64,000 nucleotides of DNA from Pegoplata infirma (Eukaryota; Arthropoda; Insecta; Diptera; Anthomyiidae): contig OY992539.1 in the NCBI GenBank assembly GCA_963921195.1, positions 38,820,518 to 38,884,517 on the forward strand. The letters are read 5' to 3'. The notes beneath the pieces are model-generated. The model was given only the letters and a program-made list of their open reading frames with translations, was not told where the DNA came from and ran no database searches. Both the position numbers and the translations under genes were made by a program. The stretch's first letter is position 1. Every line of letters starts with the position of its first letter. Positions 23,343-34,992 of this stretch are shown in pieces.

Positions 23343-24316
23343 TATACCCTACACCACACTGTGGTACAGGGTATAATGAGTTTGTGTTGATGTTTGTAAC
23401 TACCCGAAATATTGGTCTAAGACCCACCTTTAAGTATACCGATCGACTTAGAATCACTTTTTGAGTCGCTTTGGCGATGTCCGTCCGTCTGTCCATGTAA
23501 ACGGTGTAAACACGATACAGGTCACAATTTTAAATCAATTAACTTGAAATTTTAAACTTAAGCCTCTTTTGGCCCAAGGACGACCCCTATTGAAATTGGT
23601 CCATATTTACACCTAACCTAATACAGATGAAACAGTTGAACATATTCTGTGCAAATGCCCCGCAATGGCCAGACACCACGAGCGAATACGAGGTAAAGCC
23701 GAAATCGAGAATCTGGATGATATCGCTGCTACAGACCTTACGCAAATAAAACTGTTCGCAACATGGACTAACACGTTTTATCCTCGTCGCTGAAGGAAAT
23801 TGTGGTATCGCTATGGACCAGCCGGTCTATGCGAGGAGTCTGAACTTTAGGCTCCACCACCCCTAACCTAACCTACGCCTACCCCCATACAAAGGTCCTC
23901 TTTAGTTTTGGCTCAAATGACTCTAATAGCCGCATTTTAATAAGTATTTGGCAGGTAATCATGTTTCATCCACACAAATCACCATTCCGAATTTTAAAGA
24001 AATCGGACCAGTACTTCTTGTAGCCCCCCATACAAACCACCTTCCCGATTTTCACATAAATCTCTCAAATTTCATAAAAATAGAAAATATTTAATTAAAA
24101 TTCTATTTGTGTATGTTAAACGCGTACTTTAATAACCTTATCAAATCTGATTATCATCGGACCATTTTTGGACTTAGGTTGTTGAAGCGATTTATTGTCA
24201 ACAAAAAGAATCCTATTCCACTCAAATTTAAAGACTTGAAAAAATATAGATCTAATCAGTCCATGTTTGAACTTGGGACCAATTTTACGGGAAACTATAA
24301 TTTTCTTATTTGTTTC
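23341..24316 (+). mobile_element. Helentron-like family B copy, split by a retroposon
   Basis: TATACCCTACACCACACTGT hairpin start, TTTGTAACTACCCGAAATAT, GTCCGTCCGTCTGTCC near 23480, and an ending with GGGAAACTATAATTTTCTTA and TTTGTTT. It aligns with 8458-9242. The alignment is interrupted between CCATATTTACACC and TACGCCTACCCCCA by the LINE fragment at 23613-23873, so that fragment is the younger insertion. Confidence 0.75.
23613..23873 (+). pseudogene. 3' end of a non-LTR retrotransposon (RNase H-class)
   Basis: From 23623 to 23793 one frame is open and ends in a stop, encoding 56 residues that start TDETVEHILCKCPAMARHHE and finish in FYPRR. The HILCxCP motif is the zinc-binding tail (CCHC-like H and C residues) that closes the ORF2 of I/LOA/R1-type elements. 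About 80 bp of 3' UTR ending in CCTAACCTAACC follow. It is a heavily 5'-truncated copy, as expected of LINE insertions, and sits inside a B element. The tail matches the domain order of the frameshifted element at 24540-26085, but is a different family. Confidence 0.8.
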
Positions 24317-24529
24317 TTAATGTTTTAATGTTTTTTTTTTTTTATTTTTTTATATTTTTTTAATATATTTATTCATCCAATTTTATAATTGTAACATTAT
24401 TTTAATTATTAAAAAAATTAAAAGGCATATTGATGACATTTTCTTCTATTAATGGCATTCGTTAATTCTATGAATTTTTTCTATGAATTTAATAAAATCT
24501 ATGAATAAAATTCTATGAAATATTTCACA

Positions 24530-26085
24530 ATTATTTATTTATTATTCAAGGGGTGATCTAGCCCTAACGGCCGGCACTGCGACCCTTATGGGTCTTTTGT
24601 GCCAAGATCCATTAATCTAATTTAAAATCTGTTCAGTGAACATTATAACAGAGGATGGAGAAGCTAGCTTTATATCCGCAGAACTAAGCAATTCTTTGTC
24701 TAAGAACCGTCTTCTGATCCTACATTTTGCTCACATAATATGTGTTGCGTTGTTTCTACTTCCTCAAGACAAAGTCGACACAAAGACAAAGAAATTATGC
24801 AAGTGATAATTTACCTTATAATGCCCGGTGAGAAAACCTGTCAGTAACCTAATGTCACTTTTGGTGTGATTAAGTATAGTTCCATATGATAATGGAGCGA
24901 TTAGTGCTTTGGATTGTCGTAGACCTCCTGAATTTTCCCACAAGTTTACGAGGTCGGTTCTTTCCAAACCCTTAATTATGTTCGAGAAAGTGCACCAGTT
25001 TACCCCACAATAGGGTTCGGGTCCGGTCATAGGAGTAGCGGAGGCATTTCTAGCAAGCTCATCCGCTATCTCATTACCCTCAAAACCTCTATGACCAGGG
25101 ATCCAAAATAGAGTAATTTTGTTTCTCCCGGCCAGCTGTTGAAGGGTATCAAAACATTCCAGTGTCATTTTGGATTTAAATTCCCAAGAAGACAGCGCTT
25201 GAAGTGCTGCCTGGCTATCAGAGAAGATGGAAATATGAGTACCCTTCATACCCTTTGCAATATTAACTCTAGCGCATATTGTAATAGCCTGAATTTCAGC
25301 CTGAAAAACTGTAGGCCACCTACCCATTGGTTCGGAGATCCGCGTGTTTGGACCGTAGACACCAGCGCCAACTCCAGAGGACATTTTTGATCCGTCAGTA
25401 TTCCAGTTTAGGCTTCTAGTATCCACATATGGACCCCCTTCATCCCACTCTGGTCTACTCGGTATCACGATCTCAAATTTCCTTCCAAAGCAAAGCACAG
25501 TGTTTATTCTATCCGTTGGCATATCTAGGTTTTCCCTAATTCCTATTGAAGAAAGAATATTGGAGTGACCGCTCAAGTTGCGAGGGTCAGAGTAATGGAT
25601 ATTCATTCTACGCGCAGCCATAGTTGCCGTAGATCTAATAAATATGTCGAGAGGTGTGAGACCCAAAAAAGCTTCTTGGGCTAAAGTTGGGCAGGTTTTC
25701 ATAGCACCCGTGATTAGAGTGCAAGCCAGACGCTGTACCTTGCCTAGTCTTACGGTGGCATCCCTCTGCATAGTCTTCGGCCACCAGACTATGGCAGCGT
25801 ACGTCATGATCGGTCTTACAATCATCTTGTAGATCCACATGACGATTTTGGGGTTCAATCCCCAGGTCCTACTAACAATCCTATTCGCTGCCCATAATGC
25901 CGCAATAGCCTTTCTGATAGTGCGTCTAAATGTGAATTCCAAGTAAGTTTCATATCCAAGATAACTCCCAAATATTTAACCTCCTTAGATAGTTGGATTA
26001 TAGTATTCCCTACGGAAATTATACCTAAATTGAGATTTGTCGATATCCGATATGATATTGTCGAATTTTCCAGTTACTATCATAG
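24530..26085 (-). pseudogene. I/LOA-like non-LTR retrotransposon: RT thumb, RNase H, zinc tail (frameshifted)
   Basis: Read on the minus strand. KEVKYLGVILDMKLTWNSH (RT thumb) appears near 25940-26010, then a frame change leads into the long open stretch 25942-24764 (about 390 codons). That stretch contains MIVRPIMTYAAIVWWPK, KVQRLACTLITGA, then an RNase H domain: NTDGSKMSSGVGAGVYG (catalytic D), FQAEIQAIT (E), SDSQAALQAL (D) and FWIPGHRGFEGNEIADELAR (with H, N and D). A second frame change near 24780 continues as CRLCLEEVETTQHILCE, the terminal zinc-binding motif. A 3' UTR and an AATAAATAAATAA tail end near 24530. All RNase H catalytic residues are kept, but the two frameshifts and 5' truncation make it inactive. 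The small number of defects suggests a fairly young insertion. Confidence 0.9.
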
Positions 26086-26610
26086 GCGTAGCTAGACCAT
26101 TATTCTGGGGTGGGCAAAAATAAAAAAAAAAAAAATATGAATATCTTTTACAAAAAATTTTAAAATATTAAAAATCTTTTCGGTTTTGAGGGCTTGGTCC
26201 ATAGAAAATGAAAATCCATATATATTTGAAAAGGCGTTTTTAGTGCAAAAAAAGTTGATTTTTGTAGAGTAGTGTATATTAAAATCAATTTATAATGGAA
26301 AGTGTTAATAAAGCGTTATATCTCTCTTTTTCATTTTTAACATTTAAAACTTCTAAATTTGAAAATCGTTCCTGAAGCATTGCACTTCGTAACCATGTTT
26401 TTATTCAACGCAGAGCTTAGAAACTTCTTTCACAACTAGCAGAACTAATAGGAAGGCTTATTGCACTTGTAAAAGTTTGAATAAATATTCCTGACAAGTT
26501 AAAATAATTAAAAAAAAGGAAAATTGTCTGGGGTGGGCTAAATGCAAAAATGTCTGGGGTGGGCTAAATCGAGTCGGCGGAGTTGGTGGGGGACTCCTGT
26601 ATCCCCGCTA
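26086..26610. repeat. Interspersed repeat with CTGGGGTGGGC motifs
   Basis: Begins CATAGGCGTAGCTAGACCAT and CTGGGGTGGGCAAAA, and ends with two copies of TGTCTGGGGTGGGCTAAAT, CGGCGGAGTTGGTGGGGG and ACTCCTGTATCCCCGC. No ORF. The GGGGTGGGC motif at both ends suggests one mobile element of unknown class that abuts the retrotransposon relic. Confidence 0.5.
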
Positions 26611-26646
26611 TATATGTTTACAAATTATTTGTTTATGATATTTACG

Positions 26647-26801
26647 CTTAAATAATAAATTTTTATCGTTATTTTTAATTAATTTTTATAACCACGCCCC
26701 CAAAAGGGGTCAGCCTGAAAAAAATCGAATTTTATTCGTCTTTGGTCCAAGCGTAGGTCTATGAACACAATATGGCATACAAATGTTAACAATTAAATAA
26801 T
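26647..26801 (-). mobile_element. A'-type element, left flank of the 540-bp array
   Basis: TTATCGTTATTTTTAATTAA, ATAACCACGCCCCCAAAAGG and GTCTATGAACACAATATGGC recur, with substitutions, at 29545-29690 in the same orientation and at 45030-45180. The 540-bp array thus lies between two diverged direct copies of this segment. Confidence 0.75.
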
Positions 26802-27924
26802 AAATTCTGATTAATTTTTATTAATAAATAAAAATTGTTTTATTCGACCTTTAAAATATTATATTTTGTGAGGATGTTTATTCTGGCTCGAGGTCATTAT
26901 TTTCTTTACTAATTAAAACCATGATATTCTCATAGTATAATTTTCAAGAAAATTATTTTTTGTTTTAAATTTATTTATGTTGGTCATTTTTGCAAGACTT
27001 AATCGACACGTGTTTCGGAATTTGTCAAGATTCCATTGTCAAGATTATTTAGCAAAAATAGAAACGATATACTACAAAGTAGCAAACGAGTCTAATGACA
27101 AATCGTTTTTGCACAAACTAAAACATTAATACATATTCGACTCTATCCACAATGTGAATTAGAAAGACGAAGAAATTGTACTATGCTAGTAAGTAACAAT
27201 TGTCAATAACCAACAAAAATATTTAAAACATTTTACATACGATAGTCCATTGGACTACAACAATATGTTTTTTGTTGCTGTGAATGAAATTATACCATTA
27301 TTAGGGCTATTCATCACTATGGCGTGCCAACCATTATGTTCAAATTCTGATTAATTTTTATTAATAAATAAAAATTGTTTTATTCGACCTTTAAAATATT
27401 ATATTTTGTGAGGATGTTTATTCTGGCTCGAGGTCATTATTTTCTTTACTAATTAAAACCATGATATTCTCATAGTATAATTTTCAAGAAAATTATTTTT
27501 TGTTTTAAATTTATTTATGTTGGTCATTTTTGCAAGACTTAATCGACACGTGTTTCGGAATTTGTCAAGATTCCATTGTCAAGATTATTTAGCAAAAATA
27601 GAAACGATATACTACAAAGTAGCAAACGAGTCTAATGACAAATCGTTTTTGCACAAACTAAAACATTAATACATATTCGACTCTATCCACAATGTGAATT
27701 AGAAAGACGAAGAAATTGTACTATGCTAGTAAGTAACAATTGTCAATAACCAACAAAAATATTTAAAACATTTTACATACGATAGTCCATTGGACTACAA
27801 CAATATGTTTTTTGTTGCTGTGAATGAAATTATACCATTATTAGGGCTATTCATCACTATGGCGTGCCAACCATTATGTTCAAATTCTGATTAATTTTTA
27901 TTAATAAATAAAAATTGTTTTATT
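26802..27924 (+). repeat. 540-bp tandem repeats, forward arm (about 2.1 units)
   Basis: AAATTCTGATTAATTTTTAT starts at about 26803 and again at 27343 and 27883, a period of exactly 540 bp. Comparing the two full units line by line I see no difference. Each unit contains GACACGTGTTTCGGAATTTG, a repeated TCAAGATT motif and GGTTGGCACGCCATAGTG in complement. The third unit stops after about 42 bp at the palindrome centre. Confidence 0.95.
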
Positions 27925-29540
27925 ATTTTAAAGGTCGAATAAAACAATTTTTATTTATTAATAAAAATTAATCAGAATTTGAACATAATGGTTGGCACGC
28001 CATAGTGATGAATAGCCCTAATAATGGTATAATTTCATTCACAGCAACAAAAAACATATTGTTGTAGTCCAATGGACTATCGTATGTAAAATGTTTTAAA
28101 TATTTTTGTTGGTTATTGACAATTGTTACTTACTAGCATAGTACAATTTCTTCGTCTTTCTAATTCACATTGTGGATAGAGTCGAATATGTATTAATGTT
28201 TTAGTTTGTGCAAAAACGATTTGTCATTAGACTCGTTTGCTACTTTGTAGTATATCGTTTCTATTTTTGCTAAATAATCTTGACAATGGAATCTTGACAA
28301 ATTCCGAAACACGTGTCGATTAAGTCTTGCAAAAATGACCAACATAAATAAATTTAAAACAAAAAATAATTTTCTTGAAAATTATACTATGAGAATATCA
28401 TGGTTTTAATTAGTAAAGAAAATAATGACCTCGAGCCAGAATAAACATCCTCACAAAATATAATATTTTAAAGGTCGAATAAAACAATTTTTATTTATTA
28501 ATAAAAATTAATCAGAATTTGAACATAATGGTTGGCACGCCATAGTGATGAATAGCCCTAATAATGGTATAATTTCATTCACAGCAACAAAAAACATATT
28601 GTTGTAGTCCAATGGACTATCGTATGTAAAATGTTTTAAATATTTTTGTTGGTTATTGACAATTGTTACTTACTAGCATAGTACAATTTCTTCGTCTTTC
28701 TAATTCACATTGTGGATAGAGTCGAATATGTATTAATGTTTTAGTTTGTGCAAAAACGATTTGTCATTAGACTCGTTTGCTACTTTGTAGTATATCGTTT
28801 CTATTTTTGCTAAATAATCTTGACAATGGAATCTTGACAAATTCCGAAACACGTGTCGATTAAGTCTTGCAAAAATGACCAACATAAATAAATTTAAAAC
28901 AAAAAATAATTTTCTTGAAAATTATACTATGAGAATATCATGGTTTTAATTAGTAAAGAAAATAATGACCTCGAGCCAGAATAAACATCCTCACAAAATA
29001 TAATATTTTAAAGGTCGAATAAAACAATTTTTATTTATTAATAAAAATTAATCAGAATTTGAACATAATGGTTGGCACGCCATAGTGATGAATAGCCCTA
29101 ATAATGGTATAATTTCATTCACAGCAACAAAAAACATATTGTTGTAGTCCAATGGACTATCGTATGTAAAATGTTTTAAATATTTTTGTTGGTTATTGAC
29201 AATTGTTACTTACTAGCATAGTACAATTTCTTCGTCTTTCTAATTCACATTGTGGATAGAGTCGAATATGTATTAATGTTTTAGTTTGTGCAAAAACGAT
29301 TTGTCATTAGACTCGTTTGCTACTTTGTAGTATATCGTTTCTATTTTTGCTAAATAATCTTGACAATGGAATCTTGACAAATTCCGAAACACGTGTCGAT
29401 TAAGTCTTGCAAAAATGACCAACATAAATAAATTTAAAACAAAAAATAATTTTCTTGAAAATTATACTATGAGAATATCATGGTTTTAATTAGTAAAGAA
29501 AATAATGACCTCGAGCCAGAATAAACATCCTCACAAAATA
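27925..29540 (-). repeat. 540-bp tandem repeats, inverted arm (about 3 units)
   Basis: From ATTTTAAAGGTCG at the centre, the same unit runs in reverse with period 540 (TTTTAAAGGTCGAATAAAAC at 27927, 28467 and 29007). The three units look identical to each other and to the forward arm. The centre is a 13-base spacer, so more than 1.1 kb on each side is a perfect inverted repeat. Old single fragments of the unit lie at 6075-6268, 41275-41530 and 44735-44920. No ORF is present in the unit. Confidence 0.95.
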
Positions 29541-30025
29541 TTAAATAATAAATTTTATCGTTATTTTTAATTAATTTCTATAACCACGCCAAAAAGGGAG
29601 GCGGCCTGAAAAAAAATCAAATTTTCTAACCCCCTTGGTCCAAACGCAGGTCTATGAATATAATATGGCATACAAATGTTACATTTGTTGAGCAAAAATT
29701 AAAAAAAAACTCGTAAAAATATCGTATTTTTCAGTGGTAGTTTTATTTCTTCAAGGGGGACTTTTTCCCCCTGCTCCGATTTTGCACATCTTCGAACTTA
29801 ACCTTACCAGTAACATACGAGATATTCTTGCCCAATTTCAGGGGTCTACCTCTTTTTGTTTGGACTGCATCGTTATCTCTACAGACGGACGGACAGCGCA
29901 AGAATGTCTTAGATTCTATCATGGATCAATATTATACTTTGTGGGGTCCCCGACCGATATTTGGATGTGTAGCACACGGAATGACAAAGGGAGTATACCC
30001 CCATACTGTGGTTGGAGGGTATAAA
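29541..30025 (-). mobile_element. A'-type Helentron-like element, right part
   Basis: After the diverged copy of the left flank it continues with CAAGGGGGACTTTTTCCCCC, ACAGACGGACGGACAG, GGGGTCCCCGACCGATATTT and GGTTGGAGGGTATAAAAA, which is the 5' part of family A in reverse. Open frames at 29734-30040 are translations of this element. Confidence 0.7.
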
Positions 30026-30584
30026 AATCAGAGTTTCTGAAGCATGAACGAAAATTCATGTTTTGTTACTTTATTATTTTATAGTTTTTACTGTTTTTTT
30101 TAGAAAGGAGCAGGTAGGAGCAGCTGATTTTGTTTTTAACTTTTAGCTGAGACTTCAAGCTGTAATTTGACATCTTTCGTTAAACAGCGCTCCACAGCGC
30201 TAAAAAGATGCAGTCCACTGAAGTTGATGAACATTGAAATTTTGATGTTGTTTATATTTTGTTCTACGAAATTTTTTATATGGCACTTTTTACAACTTTT
30301 TTTAATGCAAATCTCATCCATGACAATTGTCATTTACGAAAATATACAACAAAGTCAAATGATAAGTTTACTATGATTGTAACAAAAGATTGAATATACA
30401 GTAAATTTGCATGCCATTTAAAACAAGCGAACATATATGAACTTTGATCGTGTCTGTCCAAACAAATAATAAATATATCAGCCTAATATTACGGAATCAT
30501 AATATTCAGATATCTGACAACAAAATACCAAAAAATTATCCAAATCGGCGAACATGAAAAAAATTAATTTCGAACACTCTTCAA

Positions 30585-30725
30585 CCAATGTGCGCCGCCC
30601 TGAGGACAGCCTTTAACGGCATTCACTGTGACTCGAGTGCAACCCATAGATGCGGTTATTTCCCTGCTCTCTAGCATGTTCTTAATCCATCTACATGTAC
30701 CCTGATCTACACAATACTAATACTA
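30585..30725 (-). pseudogene. RT fragment with KGCPQGG box
   Basis: On the minus strand one frame reads CRWIKNMLESREITASMG, then TRVTVNAVKGCPQGG. This is the RT block just before the catalytic FADD in I/LOA/R1-type non-LTR elements (RGCPQGGVLSP). Only about 45 codons survive and the following LSP is changed. It could belong to the same family as the element at 24530-26085, which lacks this part. Confidence 0.8.
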
Positions 30726-30769
30726 ATAATACGAAGTAATTCTTTCAGTGTACGACTGCCATAATCATA

Positions 30770-31039
30770 TCGCTCCTTTACTTGTATAGTGTCATAACTC
30801 AAAATATTTGATTTCGCAGAAAACACGTTTAAAGTTTACTATTGAATCTGGTTTTTAATTGAAAAAGGCCGGTACATAGAAAATGTAATAATGGCGTGTA
30901 TTCTTCTCAAACGGTGAGTTTAAAAGATATTAATACGAATTTTTGACACAATATAAAGCACGATATAACGAATAATTCTGCATCATTAACTCAAAAAACG
31001 CATCTTTTGAGTTATGACACTATACAAGTAAAGGAGCGA
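30770..31039. mobile_element. TA-flanked MITE (270 bp), copy 1
   Basis: Ends TCGCTCCTTTACTTGTATAG and its complement, then ATGACACTATACAAGTAAAG on the right; the TIRs are about 35 bp and near-perfect. TA on both sides is the probable target duplication, as in Tc1/mariner insertions. Copy 2 is at 39462-39730. Confidence 0.85.
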
Positions 31040-31369
31040 TATATAAAAATCTCTATTAAAATTAAGTTTACCGTACTTTTGCGTTTGGCGAATTTTGTGC
31101 TAGTTTGGCTTTTATTCAGATTTTGACGAAAGACCATATTTATTCATAACGTGGCAAACCTTATTTAAATTTGAGATTGGCCAGCTAAAAATAAGAGATA
31201 TGGGACCCCAAAGAACTTAATAAGTCAACAAACAATTCTCGTTTGTAGGCATTTGGGTCCTGTGTTCTACGCAACAGAAAAGCTTTTGAACTTTATGTTG
31301 TTTCGACAATATTTACCGGAATATGTGGATAATTCAATTTTCAAGAAGGCAAAATTTTTGCCAGTTTTT

Positions 31370-32037
31370 TAAAAAATATTTTAAAATTCTCAATGCGCCA
31401 AAAATTGGTAAAATAAACAATTTCATTGGTAAAAATATTGTTTTAAAACCAGAAAAATAAAAAAAATATGGTAAACTTACAAGAAATAATGGTAAATATG
31501 TTTAAAAAAATGGTAAATTTACAAACCAAAATGGTAAATTTACAAAAAAAAAAAAATTAGTTTAATAACATAAATCCTCGTAATAAAATCATTTTTGTAA
31601 AATAACATTTTTTTTGGTAAATTAACTAGAATCCTCGTAATAAATTTAAAAAAAATAAAAAAATTTTTGTCCGGGACTTGGAAAATTTTTTAAAAAAATA
31701 GAAAATTTACAAAAAAAAATTGTTTTTTTTTGTTAAACAACATAAAACCTCGTATAACATAATTTTTGTAAAATAACAGTTTTTTTGTAAATCACCTAGA
31801 ATCCTCGTAATAAAAACTGTGTTGTAAAATTACAGTTTTTTTGTAAAATAACCTTTGAAAATGGTAGAATACAATTACGAAAATAAATTTGTAAAATTAC
31901 CAGTAAAGCTGTAGTTCTTGTTTGAGCAAAGTACAAGATTTTTTGTTAAAAAACAAGGAAAATTGTTAAATATTGGTAGAACGGGATTACAAGGCATTGT
32001 ACCAGGCGTTTTACCAGTTTTTTTTTTTTGAGTGTAG
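31370..32037 (-). mobile_element. GTAAAATTAC-rich MITE, copy 3 (inverted, expanded)
   Basis: Reverse relative to copies 1 and 2: GTTAAAAAACAAGGAAAATT and GGTAGAACGGGATTAC near 31950-31995 match their start, and it ends in TTTTTTTGAGTGTA. It is longer because AAATCCTCGTAATAAA and TTTTTGTAAAATAAC units are repeated several times (31560-31860). Confidence 0.7.
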
Positions 32038-32039
32038 TT

Positions 32040-33150
32040 GGTCGAAATTAAGTCATTTTACAGAATTTTTTTGTACTAAATTCTGTGTGAACATTGTTTT
32101 TATAAATATGTCTTAAAAATGACCTATGAACTATTTATAGGTATATGGACTAAAAATGTTTCCTTACATTTAAGAACATTTTTCAACTGTAAAATAATTT
32201 ATACCAAATTGTGGGAAAATTTATGAACTATTTTGGGGGAAATTGTTTTACAAAAACTAGTTGAATCTTTTTTTTAAAGTGTAGTTTTGAATTATGTTAC
32301 TCAGGCAGTAATTAATACATGTTATAGATGTGCTCTTTCAAATTATACATAAAAAATTTGTCATTAATTCTTGTGTGTTTTGTTAATTCTCATTGAGTTC
32401 ACAAAAGATAATCTTAATAAAAGCTTTAATAATTTGGCATTACAAAGCACACGAAAAACATATGATTAATGATTGACGTCATCGAAAATTGTTGGCCACA
32501 TCTCATAAGCCTCTGCATTAGTTACTTAAAAAACTAAAATGTTGGTTCCATTAATTGAAACAATTCTGAAAACTATTTCTAATACAACCCTTGAAAAATT
32601 ATTTGAAAATTATAAAAAAAGAAAAATAAATCAAGAAAAAATAAAACGAACAAAATAAGAACTTTTTGCAACTTTTTAACAAAAAGATGATGCACACGAA
32701 AGCAAACAAAGTTTTGCTGTTGTCTTTTTTTGTAATTTTTTACTGCTAAATTTTAGTTATTTTTTATATATTGTTGCTGTTGTTATTTTCCTATTTATTA
32801 TGGAAAGGTTGTCTTCAAAATTCTTTTAATCTTATGGATGGATTTTTAGTGTATATGTATATAAATTTTTCTTGGCTTAATGCCAAGTAATTTTTACTCT
32901 ACTCTCTGTGATGTCCTGAATATAGCAGATTTTTTTTGTTGTTGTCGATTTTAGTCGTAGCAACAAGAAGAACAAAATACAAAAAAAAAATAGAACTAAA
33001 ACTATTGTAGGTTCCTCTCATCCATACCAAACCAAAATGTATGTTTGATATAGAGAAAAGTAGACTGCCAAACATTCATACGAGTATTTCAATCCAATCC
33101 ATTTTTAGCCAACTATATAACATCCATCCATCTATCTAGTCATACGTATT
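32040..33150. other. No recognisable gene
   Basis: AT-rich unique-looking DNA with small TTGTTGTTG and CATCCATCCATC tracts. No ORF with motifs and no repeat partner in this window. Confidence 0.5.
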
Positions 33151-33151
33151 A

Positions 33152-33388
33152 TACACTCAAAAAAAAAAAAATTTTAAGTATGATCCACTGATCACAAATA
33201 TATGTATGTCTTTATTTTAATTGGTAAAAGCAACCACTTAAAATAACAACTTCTTAAAAGAACTATTACTGCATGCAGTAATTTTGTGTTTGTTGTTTCC
33301 AAAAACAACTGTCCAAAATATTTTTTGTTTTGGCATTTCTAACAGAAAAACAACTACCTTGCAGAAACTGTAAAACTTTTCTGAGTGC
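33152..33388. mobile_element. Small MITE-like repeat with CACTCA ends
   Basis: ACACTCAAAAAAAA at the left and CTTTTCTGAGTGCAGTG at the right form imperfect inverted ends. The interior has AACAACTACCTTGCAGAAAC and ATTACTGCATGCAGTAAT, the latter a perfect palindrome. Content resembles the dispersed repeat at 341-605 in its TAGTTGTT/AACAACTA motifs. Class unknown. Confidence 0.5.
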
Positions 33389-34069
33389 AGTGATTGTTTT
33401 TTCGTAGTTCTGGGGGGCTTGGAATGTATTGTATTGTGTCTTCTTGTATATATTTTATCGTTTATATGGACTTTGTTGTAAGAATGTTAAGGTGGCAATT
33501 ATTTGACAAAAAAAAATTTAAATTTTCAAAATCAAAGAAAAACAATTTTCACAATAAATATTATTCATGTAACAATGAATTTAATTGAAAAAAATAAGTT
33601 GATTTTGGTTCAAAATTTACAAAAGTCATTGTTGTATTGACAAAATCCAATGTAGGCTAAGTTTTAATTAAATTTTTAATTGTATTAACTATGAAATTAA
33701 TTGTATTGACAATTTTTTTTTTGTGTATTTTTTGGGATATGTGAATTAAGGTGTGCTTTTTAGATTCTTAAAAACTAAAAAACTTTTACTCGAAGAGCTT
33801 TCGTGTTCTACTTATTGACAGCTACAAAAAAATTTTTGGACTTTTTGTTGTGTCGGCAATATTTACCGAAATAAAAGCATTTTTAAATATTCGGAAATAC
33901 CAAATTTTTATATTTAAAGTTAGGACGAGGTCAACAGACTTGAAGATAACCAGCGATACTATGGTGATTCAAAGAACCAAAAATGGCCTCCATTTTGCTT
34001 GAGCAGGCTTAGTTTTTGAGATATCTACATTTACATGATTATTTCAACGGGCACCACACTGTATTCTCT

Positions 34070-34400
34070 TACCAGAACATCAAGAGTTGCCGATTTCTCA
34101 AATAAAAAAGAATATCTTGAAACTGGATGAATACAGAGTAGAGTAAATTGGAAGCAACTAGAGAAGTCCTATGTTTAATAGTGAACGCAAGCGTCTGATA
34201 GATGATGATGACACTCGAAGATTGTAGAAAAGTCTTGTTTAAGCGTTTCATTCATGTTTCTCGACAAGCCTCATATTACCTAAGAGCTTGGGCTGAGATG
34301 GAATGAAAAGAAATGGCAAATCTTGCTGTCATCTGAAAAAAAATAAAAAGGATTGAAAGTCTGACTGAGACGGTCATTCATAAAGGTGAGGAATATAGTA
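34070..34400 (-). pseudogene. Second, degraded copy of the Jockey/CR1-like RT
   Basis: Aligns with 2511-2830: AGAACATCAAGAGTT, CATTCATGTTTCTCGACAAGCC-like sequence and CAAATCTTGCTGTCATCTG match in order. Frames are destroyed by indels. It ends where the dispersed repeat of 34430-34699 begins, as the first dispersed copy also lies a little upstream of an RT relic. Confidence 0.7.
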
Positions 34401-34429
34401 TATATATAACAGGACCGTGAGCCACCCCT

Positions 34430-34699
34430 CACTTAGAAAATTATTGCATTTACTACATGACGGTCATTTATGTAGTAAGTAGAAGTTGTTGATTTCAATT
34501 ACAATTTCAGTTGTTTTTGTATAAAAAATCTGAAACAACTATTTTTTGTAGTTGTTTTAAAAAATAAATACAAAAAAATTACTACATTGTAGTAATAGTT
34601 GTTTTACGCAGTTGTTTTTAGTCTATAAAAAACTAGAAAACTGGATGTGTTGAACGAGTTGGAAGTGTCAGATGCAGCAGGAATTATTACCAAACAATT
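34430..34699. repeat. Dispersed repeat, copy 2 of 2
   Basis: Same order of blocks as 341-605: CACTTAGAAAATTATTGCA, TACTACATGACGGT, TTGTATAAAAAATCTGAAAC and AGATGCAGCAGGAATT. Both copies lie close to LINE relics, so they may be part of one larger element. Confidence 0.7.
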
Positions 34700-34992
34700 G
34701 AGACCAGGGTTGTCAGATTATTTTGAGCTCTGTCGCCAAATGCAATGTCAAAAATCGCCAAAACCATTATTTTCTTAGCTTTTGTACTTTTTTTTTTTTA
34801 GATCATAAAAAAATTTTTTTTTTAGGAAATTAAATAAAAATAAGAATTACAAACAGCCAAAAGTAGCCAAAAATCGCCAAAAATTAAAAAGTCGCCAAAA
34901 TATATTTTTGTTAATTTTTATGAAAAGCAAAAAAAAAATATAATTTATGAATACATAAAGAGGTACTTTTATTTACTATATACTATTATATA

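Noticed and set aside
23613..23873. CCTAACC repeats as insect telomeric (TTAGG)n sequence
   Set aside because: Only two or three units, located exactly at the 3' end of a LINE fragment; flies lack TTAGG telomeres.
26802..29540. CRISPR-like or satellite centromeric array
   Set aside because: Units are 540 bp without spacers, in two orientations and in a eukaryotic context, and single dispersed copies exist.
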